From Tropicibacter naphthalenivorans (GTDB lineage Bacteria > Pseudomonadota > Alphaproteobacteria > Rhodobacterales > Rhodobacteraceae), in contig NZ_FWXX01000009.1 of assembly GCF_900176475.1 (NCBI RefSeq), positions 62,001 to 126,000 on the forward strand: 64,000 bases of DNA. The letters run 5' to 3'. Shown here one piece after another: positions 27,934-36,227 of this stretch; within the stretch, counting starts at the first letter, position 1; every line of letters starts with the position of its first letter. The position numbers were made by a program, and so were the translations under genes. The notes beneath the pieces were generated by a model. The model saw only the letters and a program-made list of their open reading frames with translations. It did no database searches and was not told where the DNA came from.

Positions 27934-28209
27934 TCAGCGCCCGGCCTTTATCTCCTCCAGGTCGCGCAATTCTTGATTTTCGAACGCAAGGACATCTTCG
28001 AGGCGGTAGATCACGCGCCCGCCGAGCTTCATGAAGCGCGGCCCATCGCCGATCCACCGCCACCGCTCAAGTGTCCTTGGGCTAATTCTCCATCGAGCAG
28101 CCAGCTCGATTTGCGATTTGACTGAGGCACATTTCTCGCATTTTCGTTTCCTTTCGAGCGACCACCGTGGTCGCACGACAACGAATGCGTAGAAAGAAAA
28201 CCTATTCAA
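27934..28209 (-). CDS. Paralogous helix-turn-helix protein, start unclear (possible N-terminal frameshift)
   Basis: Same fold as the gene at 27631: QIELAARWRISPRTLERWRW, GPRFMKLGGRVIYRLEDV and AFENQEL. The leader CGAAAGGAAACGAAAATG upstream is identical to that of its paralogue, but here the ATG (28141) is out of frame with the domain and would give only 19 residues. The domain frame is open to 28209 but contains no ATG, GTG or TTG between the leader and the domain. Either translation starts far upstream at a poor site or the copy has lost its start by a small indel, leaving it silent. The coordinates give the open frame, not a proven protein. Confidence 0.45.
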   Translation of the reverse strand: MNRFSFYAFVVVRPRWSLERKRKCEKCASVKSQIELAARWRISPRTLERWRWIGDGPRFMKLGGRVIYRLEDVLAFENQELRDLEEIKAGR

Positions 28210-28946
28210 GTCAGTGCGTTGCGGGGTTTTTCGCGTTGCGGGCTACGTCCCTCGGACATTGGGCGCAGCAGCGAATTGCCCGGTGGACCGGCGTCAAATT
28301 GCGAAATGTTCCCTAGAAGTCCGTAGGACACGTTAGCCTGCCGGAGCTTCCTCAGGGGTCACAGGAGACGGTCCGGTTGGAAGCGCACTTCCTCCGCCAC
28401 TAACCTAATAAGATCAACAGGTTAGTGAGTATTCTGGGGATCAGACACACAGATAGCTCCACAGTTGCGCCGCCTTTGGTTCCCGCTCAATGTCGTGCCC
28501 TATGCACAACGTTCAGCGGCAAACTTTCCGTCTGTCTCCATCCGCCGGAAGCATGATCACCACGGAGCCAGTGCCTTTGGATTGGCTGGTAGGGGGCATC
28601 CCATCGACGGGGGCGGGGTGGCTTTTCGCTTGAGCGGGGCCCCCATCAAGCCCGACATCAAGGGAACCCAGAATGCTACTAATGGCGGGTGAGAGGGAGC
28701 CTTGGCTTCCCCGGGCGACATGAAATTTCCAGCGCCATCAGGGCGAGGGCAAAGTTTGCAAATCCCGGCGTGAAGACCGGATCACCCAAGGGAGAAGCGC
28801 CATGAACGAGACGTCCAGCTGCTAGAACGGCAGCAAAGGCGGCCAGCCTATCACCATGTCGTCGCGTTAAATCGCAGACACTTGCTGCATCTGACATGCC
28901 CCCCATCGTAATGCAGATTCTGCGCCAACTCGGAAGGAGCAGACAA
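28210..28946. other. 737-bp stretch without a convincing gene
   Basis: Short open frames on both strands (28465-28692 +, 28679-28966 -) have no recognisable domain and no good ribosome site. The - strand frame carries a stretch GDPVFTPGFANFALALMALE that reads like real protein and may be a gene fragment. The area contains one clear inverted repeat (28398-28427). Together with the relics that follow, it looks like decayed mobile DNA between the two HTH genes and tRNA-Cys. Confidence 0.5.
28398..28427. repeat. 9-bp inverted repeat with 12-base centre
   Basis: CACTAACCT (28398-28406) and AGGTTAGTG (28419-28427) are perfect reverse complements around ATAAGATCAACA on the AT-rich side. No T-tract follows, so it is not a typical terminator. 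It sits about 190 bases upstream of the HTH pair and could be an operator for them, or a recombinase core from the mobile element whose relics follow. Confidence 0.35.
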
Positions 28947-29189
28947 ATGCGAAAGAGCCGTTCCACCGGTTAAGGGGACCGTGGCCCCGGTGGGGCCGCG
29001 TAAGCCCTGTACCAGATTATCGGGATGATCAAAGAGCAAGAGGCCGGCATGGCGACAGCCGAGGTTTGCCGAAGGCATGGCCAAAGCACGGCGACTTTCT
29101 ACAAGTTGAAGGCCAAGTATGGCGGGATGGAAGTGTCCGAGGCGGTCAGGCTGAAGGCGCTCGAGGACAAGGACGCTAAGCTCAAGCGC
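28947..29189 (+). pseudogene. IS3-family (IS407-type) transposase OrfA relic
   Basis: The frame at 28947 starts MRKSRSTG and stops at once; the downstream frame reads YQIIGMIKEQEAG, EVCRRHGQSTATFYKLKAK, YGGMEVSE and LKALEDKDAKLKR, the standard helix-turn-helix and leucine-zipper part of IS3-family OrfA. The first helix is broken by a short insertion of about 25 bases, and the sequence after KLKR does not continue as OrfA nor is an OrfB (DDE integrase) found. It is therefore a dead fragment; no terminal inverted repeats were found by eye. Confidence 0.75.
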
Positions 29190-29399
29190 GCCGGACGCTT
29201 GAGCAATTTGGGGGCTCCGCGCCCCGCGCGCTTGCGTCAGACGCGGAAGCCGAACACCCAGATCCAACATGCAGACTCTCATTGTGAACGAGGGATCCGC
29301 AGGGGGGCAGGTCGGTCGGAACGGTATGACATTGTTTGGCTGCTGGAAGGACTTCGCGCATTGCAGGCGGTCGCGAATGACCGCGAAGCGCGGGTTGAC

Positions 29400-29911
29400 A
29401 CTGCGGCTTCTGAAGGCGGTCTCACGCCCCGGGACATTGGCATTCTTAAACGCGAGCACGTGCAGAATACACCTCGTGGCCGACGCCTCTACTTCCGCCG
29501 GGCGATAACGGGCAAATTCATCAGCATTCCTGTGACGCCGGCGTTGGCGCGCCTCATCGACGGAACACCTGCAAGCCAAGAGTTCCTCATCGTTTCGCTT
29601 GAGGGGTGCTAGCTGACGCCGGAGCGCGCCTCCGTCATTGTCCGCGACCACAAGGCCCGTGCAAATGCGGCTGCCGAAAGAGACAAAGAAAAAATCCACA
29701 TTCGCGATGAACTGCGGTTTTACGATATGCGAGCCACGGCGGCGATGGAATTTCTTCGCGCAGGTTGCAGTCTGAATGAGATCGCCGTCACAATGGGATG
29801 GGGCTGCGTCATGCCGCCAACATCATCGAGAAAGATGCCGCCGTTGTACCCGAGATTGCGGATGAGGTTCTCGACAAGCTGTACGCGCAGCGACAGAAAC
29901 GCGAGGAATAG
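29400..29911 (+). pseudogene. Tyrosine recombinase (phage integrase) relic, C-terminal domain
   Basis: Three segments together give the catalytic domain of a phage-type integrase. Segment one, GGLTPRDIGILKREHV to ISIPVTPALARLID, ends at an in-frame TAG (29609-29611). Segment two, LTPERASVIVRDHKAR to YDMRATAAMEFLRAG and IAVTMGWG, contains the conserved arginine region. Segment three, reached by a frameshift near 29800, reads LRHAANIIEKDAAVV and ends at TAG 29909-29911. One stop plus one frameshift make it non-functional. The N-terminal arm-binding half is absent. It points toward tRNA-Cys, 0.8 kb away, the probable integration site. Confidence 0.75.
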
Positions 29912-29926
29912 GTCCCGCGCCTTTAT

Positions 29927-30589
29927 TCATCTCTCCCGCAAGAACACTTCATCTCCTGTCGCCCAGCCTAGGATCAACGGCATGCCGCAAGGAGCCGTGA
30001 TCGTGCTGGGCGAATTGCGGTTTGGTGAAGCCCCCAGGAAGTCACAGAACGCCGCGAAGTTGTCATACCAGCGGTGCTCCTGCGAGAATGACTGCACGAT
30101 CATCGCGGCGGCCTCTGTCCCGAAACGGCGCGCCTCGATGATGGCTGCTGCTGTGCGATGGAAGAGTTGGTAATACATCTCTTCCGGAGGGTTGCTGCAC
30201 CCGAGGAGATCGCAGATGGCAGACAGGCGCGCTCGCTTGCCATCCGAGGCGTTCCGCATCCAATCCCCGATAGTCCGGTCGAAAGGCTCGGCAACCTTCG
30301 CTTCCACGGCCACCGCGATCCGGCGATCAGATTCGCGCACCAAGGCAAAGACGTCGCACTGGCTTGCCGCACCACGGCCGGGCAGGGGGACCTTGTGCTC
30401 GGGTATCGCCAGCAACAGCTCTGCATCAGGCGCGAACATGGCTGCGATCTCCGGCGGCAACCCGGCCGCAGCTTCCCACGATTGAGCGGCGGCCATAGCT
30501 GAGTAGCCTGCGCGCCAGTGCTTGTCGGGATCGCCAAGCAAAGCGCGCCAGTCGAGAGGAGTGCGTGTCGGGATGTAGATCTTGGCCAT
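29927..30589 (-). CDS. Uncharacterised protein with PD-(D/E)xK-like motif
   Basis: A 220-residue protein from ATG 30589. The middle holds CDVFALVRE followed by VAVEAKVAEPF: Asp79 and Glu96-x-Lys98 in strand-like contexts, as in PD-(D/E)xK nucleases. Before it is the pattern EHKVPLPGRGAASQ, suggesting a substrate loop. I recall similar proteins grouped as DUF6946, but cannot confirm. The gene lies between the dead integrase and tRNA-Cys and reads toward the island. Its frame continues upstream past tRNA-Cys to 30871 as an artefact. A nuclease, toxin or defence role is only inferred from motif and place. Confidence 0.6.
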   Translation of the reverse strand: MAKIYIPTRTPLDWRALLGDPDKHWRAGYSAMAAAQSWEAAAGLPPEIAAMFAPDAELLLAIPEHKVPLPGRGAASQCDVFALVRESDRRIAVAVEAKVAEPFDRTIGDWMRNASDGKRARLSAICDLLGCSNPPEEMYYQLFHRTAAAIIEARRFGTEAAAMIVQSFSQEHRWYDNFAAFCDFLGASPNRNSPSTITAPCGMPLILGWATGDEVFLRER

Positions 30590-30742
30590 GCCAAAACATC
30601 GCCCAGAAGAGCCGAAGTTGGCAACAGTTCCGATGTTCAAAGGGCGGCGCGACAGGGCAGTTTGTAAACCAACCTGTAAACCGGGCATTTTCTGGCCCCT
30701 CGTAGTAGGTCCAATTTTGCCAGAAAGCTCAGAATAAAAATA

Positions 30743-30816
30743 TGGAGGCGAGTACCGGAATCGAACCGGTGTACACGGATTTGCAATCCGCTGCGTCACC
30801 ACTCCGCCAACTCGCC
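30743..30816 (-). tRNA. tRNA-Cys (anticodon GCA)
   Basis: A 74-base cloverleaf on the - strand starting GGCGAGTT at 30816 and ending ACTCGCC TCCA at 30743, with CCA encoded. The acceptor arms GGCGAGT/ACTCGCC pair, the T arm contains GGTTCGATTCC, and the anticodon loop ATTGCAAAT places GCA at 30784-30782. The 3' end faces the relic integrase and the defence island, the usual orientation for an element integrated into the 3' part of a tRNA gene. Confidence 0.97.
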
Positions 30817-31032
30817 TTCCGAATGCTCCGGGCGGGGCCCGGGGCGTGTGGTTGGCACTGATTATGCCCAACGTCGGGGCGCGTCAACTGCATAATTCCC
30901 ACTTTTCGACGCCCTGCTCGCAACCTTTGACAGGTGATCGCTTTCCCTCAATTTGAGGCGTGCAAGACATTGCCGCCGCTCGGCAAGTATGGCACAAACG
31001 TTGCAAAGTAACTGAACGAAAGAGTTTAGTGC

Positions 31033-31686
31033 ATGACCGATTTTGCCACTCGCCGCCGCATGATGGTCGACACGCAGGTGCGTCCGTCCGATGTGACTGA
31101 ATTCCCAATCATCGACGCCATGCTCAGCGTCCCGCGTGAGGCGTTCGTGCCCGGTGACAAGGTCGAAGCGGCCTATGTCAGCGAAGACGTGGATCTTGGC
31201 GATGGCCGCGTCCTGCTGGACCCGCGGGTGTTTGCCAAGATGCTGGATGCGCTGAACCTGACCAATCAGGATCTCGTGCTCGATCTTGGGGCAGGGCTGG
31301 GCTATTCCTCTGCCGTGATCGCCATGATCGCCGAGGCGGTCGTGGCCGTTGAGGACGACGAGACGCGCGCCACCGAGGCGCAGGCGCTGCTGTCCGAGCA
31401 TCACGCCGACAATGTCATCCTGCACGCCGGCGCATTGACCGACGGCGCGGCGGGCCACGGCCCCTATGATGCGATCATCATCGAAGGCGGCGTCGAGGAA
31501 ATTCCGACCGCCGTGACTGATCAGCTCAAGGACGGTGGGCGGATCGCCGCCATCTTTATGGACGGGGCTTTGGGCACCGTCAAAGTCGGGCATAAGCTGG
31601 ACGGGACGATCAACTGGCGCTTTGCGTTCAACGGGACCGCGCCGGTTCTGGACGGGTTCAAAAAGGCCGCTGAATTCGCATTGTAA
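31033..31686 (+). CDS. pcm: Protein-L-isoaspartate O-methyltransferase family protein
   Basis: A 217-residue AdoMet-dependent methyltransferase that marks isoaspartyl residues in damaged proteins for repair. AdoMet motif I is DLVLDLGAGLGYSSAVIA (about residues 77-94); the family motif RRMMVDTQVRPSDVT is at the N-terminus. In Rhodobacterales this enzyme, a TolC homologue and a PopZ-like protein are neighbours, exactly as here (next gene 30 bases downstream). The gene begins the core-chromosome side of the window. Confidence 0.88.
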   Translation: MTDFATRRRMMVDTQVRPSDVTEFPIIDAMLSVPREAFVPGDKVEAAYVSEDVDLGDGRVLLDPRVFAKMLDALNLTNQDLVLDLGAGLGYSSAVIAMIAEAVVAVEDDETRATEAQALLSEHHADNVILHAGALTDGAAGHGPYDAIIIEGGVEEIPTAVTDQLKDGGRIAAIFMDGALGTVKVGHKLDGTINWRFAFNGTAPVLDGFKKAAEFAL

Positions 31687-31716
31687 GCGAAGGCCAACAT
31701 AAGAAGGGGGCAAAAA

Positions 31717-33159
31717 ATGCTGAGCAGAATGCGAGCAAAGGTCGTGAAAACGGCCGCTATGGGCGCCCTTCTGGTGTCCACGGCGATGCCGGTGTGGGCA
31801 GAAACCTTGGCCGAGGCGCTGACCTCGGCCTATATGAATTCCGGCCTGCTGGAACAGAACCGCGCCACCCTGCGCGCCGCAGACGAAGACGTGGCACAGG
31901 CCTTTGCGGCGCTGCGGCCCGTTCTTAGCTGGCAAAGCGATATTCAACGGACGTTTGGCACCAGTGGCGGGATCGTCACGGATCGGAGCTCGGCGGCCTT
32001 TGGTCAGTTCCGGATCGGCGGCTCAGTGTCCAACTCGGCGTCCTTTAGCCTGTTGGCCGAATTGGTGCTGTACCGCGGTGGCCGCAACAAGCTGGGCATC
32101 GACGCCGCGAAAGAGGCCGTGCTGGCGACCCGTGCAGGCCTGCTGGCGATTGAGCAGCAGGTTCTGTTCGACGCGGCGAGCGCCTTTATGGAAATGCGCC
32201 GCGCGACGGAAACCGTCGCCCTTCGGCAGAACAACGTGCGTGTGATCCGCCAAGAGGTGCGTGCCGCGCGGGACCGTTTCGATGTGGGCGAAGTGACCCG
32301 CACCGATGTCGCCTTGGCCGAGGCGCGCTTGGCTGCGGCGCAATCCGCGCTGGCTGCCGCCGAAGGCTCGCTGGTCTTGGCGCAAGAGGAATATCTCGCC
32401 ACCGTGGGGCACAAGCCCGGCGCGTTGCAATCGCCGCGGTCTTTGCCCAAGCTGCCCGCCAGCGTCGACGCGGCCAAGGCGCAGGCCGTGCGCCAGCACC
32501 CGCAGATGATCAGCGCGCAACATGCTGTGACCGCTGCGGAAATTGGTGTGCTGATCGCCAAGGGCGCGACCAAGCCGACGGTGTCGCTGTCTGGCGGGTT
32601 GAACACCCAAGAGGACTTTGATTCCAAGTCGTTTAGCCGCGGTGGCAGTGTCACCCTGCGGGCCACTGGCCCGATTTATAGCGGCGGGGCGCTGAACTCG
32701 GCGATTCGCAAATCGCGCGCGCAGCGCGACGAGGAACGCGGCCGCCTGCATGTGGTTCAGGCGGAGGTGATCCAGAACGTTGGCAACGCCTACGTGCAAC
32801 TCGGCGTCGCCCGCGCCAGCCGCGCCTCTTTCGAATCGCAGGTTCGGGCCGCCACGGTCGCCTTCCGCGGTGTCCGTGAAGAGGCGGCGCTTGGCGCGCG
32901 CACCACGCTGGACGTGCTCGATGCCGAACAGGAACTGCTCGACGCCCGCGCCAGCCTGATTTCCGCGCAGGTGGACGAAGCCATCGCCGCCTACGCTGTT
33001 TTGGGCGCGCTGGGGCTGCTGACGGCGGATGCGCTGCACCTGAACGTGCCGAAATTCGACCCGGCAGAGTATTACAACCTCGTGCGCAAATCCCCCGCCA
33101 GCCTGTCCAAGCAGGGGCGTGAACTGGATCGTGTCCTAAAGGCCCTCGGAAAAGATTAA
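31717..33159 (+). CDS. tolC: TolC family outer membrane efflux/secretion channel
   Basis: A 480-residue protein with a signal peptide (cleavage probably after MPVWA, residue 28) and the repeated outer-membrane factor pattern: ETLAEALTSAYMNSG at the start of the mature protein, long helical stretches (RAARDRFDVGEVTRTDVALAEARLA, shown only in part here by RFDVGEVTRTDV and ARLAAA), and the second repeat with LDVLDAEQELLDARASL. TolC trimers span outer membrane and periplasm for type I secretion and drug efflux. A good ribosome site (GAAGGGGG) lies before the ATG. It may serve the RTX-type protein at 45267, but there is no local secretion ATPase. Confidence 0.9.
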   Translation: MLSRMRAKVVKTAAMGALLVSTAMPVWAETLAEALTSAYMNSGLLEQNRATLRAADEDVAQAFAALRPVLSWQSDIQRTFGTSGGIVTDRSSAAFGQFRIGGSVSNSASFSLLAELVLYRGGRNKLGIDAAKEAVLATRAGLLAIEQQVLFDAASAFMEMRRATETVALRQNNVRVIRQEVRAARDRFDVGEVTRTDVALAEARLAAAQSALAAAEGSLVLAQEEYLATVGHKPGALQSPRSLPKLPASVDAAKAQAVRQHPQMISAQHAVTAAEIGVLIAKGATKPTVSLSGGLNTQEDFDSKSFSRGGSVTLRATGPIYSGGALNSAIRKSRAQRDEERGRLHVVQAEVIQNVGNAYVQLGVARASRASFESQVRAATVAFRGVREEAALGARTTLDVLDAEQELLDARASLISAQVDEAIAAYAVLGALGLLTADALHLNVPKFDPAEYYNLVRKSPASLSKQGRELDRVLKALGKD

Positions 33160-33231
33160 CTTTTTCCACATCTGTTGTGAGAATCTCGGCGGGCGGGTAA
33201 AGTCCGTCCTGAGGCAGAGTGGTAAAAAAGA

Positions 33232-34584
33232 ATGTCGGACCCCGTAACCAACGTGGAAATAGAGGATGTGCTGTCCTCGATTCGCAGACTCGTCTCCGAG
33301 GATTCGCGACCGAGGCCTGCCGCCAAACCGGCGCAGCCGGACCGTTTGGTGCTGACGCCCTCTTTGCGCGTGCAGGATGCGCCTGTGCCTGAGGTTGAAA
33401 AGGGCTCTGGGCCAGAGGCGGCAGCGGATACGGCAGCGACCTCAGCAGAGGTGGCCGACGGCCCAATGCTCTTGACGGACCCAGACCCCGATTCCATTTC
33501 CAGCCCGGACGAGGAAACCTCTGTCGACGCGGGGCCTTTGGATTTGGGCGCGCTTCAGGCCGAACTTCAGGCGGAACTGGCGCGTGATGCGGCGGATCGG
33601 GACGATCCTGTCGCGGATGTCCATGTGGCCGAAATCGAAGTGGCCGAGGTCATGGAGGCCCAAGAGCCATCCGCCGATGACGCCGAGGCTGCCTCGGATC
33701 AGGACTTTGCCGATTTGCTGGCCGAGGTGGCCGTGGCCGAGGAAGACGCCCCTGTCGAGGCCAAACCCTCTGCGGTCGGGATTTTATCCAGCTTGATCGA
33801 AGAAGAACTGGCGCGGTTCCGCGAAGCGGCCAAGGCCAACGCGGTTGAGGAGGCCGAAGAGCCGACCGAAGCCGAGCTTTCCGAACCTGACCCCGAGCAC
33901 GTCCAGCCCGAAGAGGCACAGGAGGAGGCGCCGCAAGAGCCGCAGGCCGAGCCGGATCAGGATTGGGATGCGCCTCAGCCCGAGCAAGCGTGGGCCGAGC
34001 CGCAGCAAGAGGCCGAAGAGGACGAAGAGGACGCCCCGGTCGATCTGGCGCAGGCCGAGCGCGACTTTGACCTCGGCGACACCCACGCCGATGAGACAGA
34101 GCTGCTCGAAGCCTTGGGCGAGGCGCTGGCCGGGCCGGAAACTCCGGTCGCCGAGGTGCCGCGCGACGTCAAGGGCGAGAGCCTCGAGGACAAGATCGCC
34201 GCATTGGAAGAGCTGGTGGGGCGCAAGCAGGACGATTGGGACATCGAGGCCGACGCCGAGGCCCCCGCGACCTTTATCCGCCGCGCCCCCGAGCCGCTGG
34301 CGTGGGAAGACCACACGCCCGACGTGGACGAAGTCCGTGAGACGCTGACCGCGCCAATGCAAGAGCTGGACGACATCGAGGCGTCTTATGACGAGCCCGC
34401 CGTGGCAGAGCCGCAGGTACAGGCGCTGAGCCTTGATCTGGACGATGAGGCGCTGCGCGCCATGGTCTCGCAGATCATCCGCCAAGAGTTGCAGGGCGCC
34501 TTGGGCGAGCGGATCACGCGCAACGTGCGCAAACTGGTGCGCCGCGAAATCCACCGCGTGCTGATGAGCCAGGATTACGACTAA
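33232..34584 (+). CDS. PopZ-like acidic polar organising protein (DUF2497-type)
   Basis: A 450-residue, strongly acidic protein. The N-terminus NVEIEDVLSSIRRLVSEDSR matches the conserved N-terminal helix of the DUF2497/PopZ family, and the C-terminal helix LRAMVSQIIRQELQGALGER and NVRKLVRREIHRVL matches the family end. Between them is a long Glu/Pro/Ala-rich disordered region (residues 40-390), with repeated EPQ, EAQEE and PDQDWDAP-like units. In Caulobacter PopZ forms a polar scaffold that holds chromosome origins and cell-cycle proteins. The gene context (pcm, tolC upstream) supports the assignment. A bidirectional terminator follows. Confidence 0.72.
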   Translation: MSDPVTNVEIEDVLSSIRRLVSEDSRPRPAAKPAQPDRLVLTPSLRVQDAPVPEVEKGSGPEAAADTAATSAEVADGPMLLTDPDPDSISSPDEETSVDAGPLDLGALQAELQAELARDAADRDDPVADVHVAEIEVAEVMEAQEPSADDAEAASDQDFADLLAEVAVAEEDAPVEAKPSAVGILSSLIEEELARFREAAKANAVEEAEEPTEAELSEPDPEHVQPEEAQEEAPQEPQAEPDQDWDAPQPEQAWAEPQQEAEEDEEDAPVDLAQAERDFDLGDTHADETELLEALGEALAGPETPVAEVPRDVKGESLEDKIAALEELVGRKQDDWDIEADAEAPATFIRRAPEPLAWEDHTPDVDEVRETLTAPMQELDDIEASYDEPAVAEPQVQALSLDLDDEALRAMVSQIIRQELQGALGERITRNVRKLVRREIHRVLMSQDYD

Positions 34585-34633
34585 GGCCTACGGGCCTTGG
34601 ATCGCGGCCCGGGCCGCGCCGGATCAGACAAAT

Positions 34634-34667
34634 AAAAAACGCGCCCGGCAGAAGGGCGCGTTTTTTT
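34634..34667. terminator. Bidirectional rho-independent terminator
   Basis: The stem AAAACGCGCCC (34636-34646) pairs with GGGCGCGTTTT (34653-34663) around GGCAGA, with A-rich flank on the left and T7 on the right. It serves the PopZ-like gene (+) and the convergent small gene ending at 34689 (-). Confidence 0.85.
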
Positions 34668-34688
34668 CATGGTACTGACAAAAATACG

Positions 34689-35012
34689 TTAGGCAGCTTC
34701 GGCCTGTTGTGCAGCGGCATTGCGGCGTTCGCTTTCCTCGCGGGACAGTGCGACCGAAGTCCGCACACCCTTGGAAACGAATTCCATAAGACCGGATACA
34801 ACCCGTTCGTTCGGGTCGATCCCGGCACAGGACAAAACTTCACGCCCATCGCGAGAGCGTGCCCAGCGGGCGATTTGTTCCGGGCCGTTGCCGTATTTCT
34901 TGTCGTCAGCGATTGCGTCGTCTAGGGCAGCCAGCACCACAGCGGCAAACAGCTTACGCGCACGATTGCCTTGCTCCGCATTGAACGCGGTGCTGTCAAC
35001 GAAATCCTTCAT
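34689..35012 (-). CDS. Conserved Rhodobacterales protein (DUF6280-like)
   Basis: A 107-residue, soluble, helical protein: MKDFVDSTAFNAEQGNRAR at the start, DDAIADDKKYGNGPEQIARW in the middle and GREVLSCAGIDPNERVV near residue 70. The high conservation-like composition and placement between popZ-like and efp genes is typical of an uncharacterised family found across Rhodobacterales. No catalytic motif seen. Divergent from efp; the 215-base space between holds both promoters. Confidence 0.65.
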   Translation of the reverse strand: MKDFVDSTAFNAEQGNRARKLFAAVVLAALDDAIADDKKYGNGPEQIARWARSRDGREVLSCAGIDPNERVVSGLMEFVSKGVRTSVALSREESERRNAAAQQAEAA

Positions 35013-35228
35013 ATCTCGACCTTTGATTATTGCTCTTGTCTTTTCCGGCGTGAGGGGGGTTATGACCTAATCGAAACGATTCGGATACCCCGCAAACGCA
35101 TACCACCCATGCGAACCACGCATATCTTTCGTCAAATGCAAACGAGATTTGGTTGGCTTGCACGGGTGCGGTAGGCAATATATAGGGGCCGTCAAACATT
35201 CATCAACCTTTCGCCACGGAATCGCCAC

Positions 35229-35792
35229 ATGCCCAAAATCAACGGGAACGAGATCCGCCCCGGCAATGTGCTGGAGCATAACGACGGTCTTTGGGCCGCA
35301 GTCAAAGTCGACCACGTCAAGCCCGGCAAGGGCGGCGCGTTTGCTCAGGTCGAGCTCAAGAACCTGCGTAACGGCTCGAAGCTTAACGAACGCTTTCGCT
35401 CGGCTGACAAAGTCGAACGCGTCCGTCTGGAGCAAAAAGACATGCAGTTCCTCTATGAGGACGCCGGTCAGCTGATCTTTATGGACACCGAGACCTACGA
35501 TCAGGTCCAGCTGGACGCCGACATTCTCGGAGAGCGTCGCCCGTTCCTGCAGGACGGCATGACCATCGTCGTGGAATTCCACGAGGCCGAGGCGCTGAAC
35601 GCGACCCTGCCGCAAAAGGTGATCTGCGAGATCGCAGAAACCGAGCCGGTCGTCAAAGGTCAGACCGCCGCCAACAGCTTTAAGCCCGCGGTTCTGGACA
35701 ACGGTGTGCGTGTCACGGTGCCGCCCTTCGTGGCGCAGGGCGAAAAGATCGTCGTGAACACCGAGACCATGGAATATTCCGAGCGCGCCTGA
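35229..35792 (+). CDS. efp: Translation elongation factor P
   Basis: A 187-residue factor that relieves ribosome stalling at polyproline stretches. The three-domain family sequence is clear: [18 protein letters not shown], the modification loop with Lys34 in VKPGKGGAF (the residue lysylated by EpmA where that pathway exists), the EF-P signature and the C-terminal [20 protein letters not shown]. Length is normal. A strong terminator follows at 35852. Confidence 0.97.
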   Translation: MPKINGNEIRPGNVLEHNDGLWAAVKVDHVKPGKGGAFAQVELKNLRNGSKLNERFRSADKVERVRLEQKDMQFLYEDAGQLIFMDTETYDQVQLDADILGERRPFLQDGMTIVVEFHEAEALNATLPQKVICEIAETEPVVKGQTAANSFKPAVLDNGVRVTVPPFVAQGEKIVVNTETMEYSERA

Positions 35793-35851
35793 CCCAGGGG
35801 CTCGCGCGCACATACCCCGGATTTAGCCGGGGGTGCGATATGACAAACAAG

Positions 35852-35884
35852 AGGCCTCCGGCGCAACGCCAAGGAGGCCTTTTT
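35852..35884 (+). terminator. efp terminator; right arm carries a Shine-Dalgarno
   Basis: The stem AGGCCTCC (35852-35859) pairs with GGAGGCCT (35873-35880) around a 13-base loop, followed by TTTTT. The right arm overlaps AAGGAGG (35871-35877), a perfect ribosome site nine bases from the ATG at 35886 of the next gene. Read-through transcripts from efp would therefore hide the ribosome site in the hairpin. Confidence 0.8.
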
Positions 35885-35885
35885 C

Positions 35886-36227
35886 ATGATTACCCCCGCC
35901 CATCCCGACGACATTCCCGCCATCGCGCGGATGCTGTTTGATCTGAACGCTTTGGATGCGTCCACCCGCGCCCGGTTCCACAACTGGCGCGCCCAGCCTG
36001 CCTTGCAGGCGTTCCTGTCGGAAAGGATGCAGGACGGCGCGCAGGTCTTGGTCTACCGCACGGCGGGCGTGCCGCGCGGTGTGCTGATGTGGCGCGCAGA
36101 GGGGCAGGGGGCCGTGCTGGAGCAACTGTTCGTCGAGCCGATCTGGCGCCGGCGCGGCCTTGGCGCGCGGCTCATCCAGCGGTTCGAAGCGGACCTTTGC
36201 GCGCGCGGGCTCAGGCGGTATAGCTGA
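35886..36227 (+). CDS. Short GNAT family N-acetyltransferase
   Basis: A 113-residue protein, shorter than the usual 140-170. The GNAT order is present: MITPAHPDDIPAIARMLFDLN (N-terminal strand and helix), LEQLFVEPIWRRRGLGARLI (strand 4 and the acetyl-CoA pyrophosphate loop RRRGLG), then only a short C-terminal helix. The last strand (strand 6/7) is missing; the end overlaps the convergent ygfZ by 17 bases, so it may have been shortened. Substrate unknown. Its ribosome site is inside the efp terminator arm. Confidence 0.7.
   Translation: MITPAHPDDIPAIARMLFDLNALDASTRARFHNWRAQPALQAFLSERMQDGAQVLVYRTAGVPRGVLMWRAEGQGAVLEQLFVEPIWRRRGLGARLIQRFEADLCARGLRRYS

Noticed and set aside
28679-28966. A 95-codon - strand ORF in the relic region
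   Set aside because: It has one protein-like stretch but no family and no start signal; I record it as a possible fragment inside the gap entry rather than a gene.
30590-30871. N-terminal extension of the PD-(D/E)xK-like protein through tRNA-Cys
   Set aside because: The frame is open by chance across the tRNA gene and starts with TTG; the ATG at 30589 is the sensible start.
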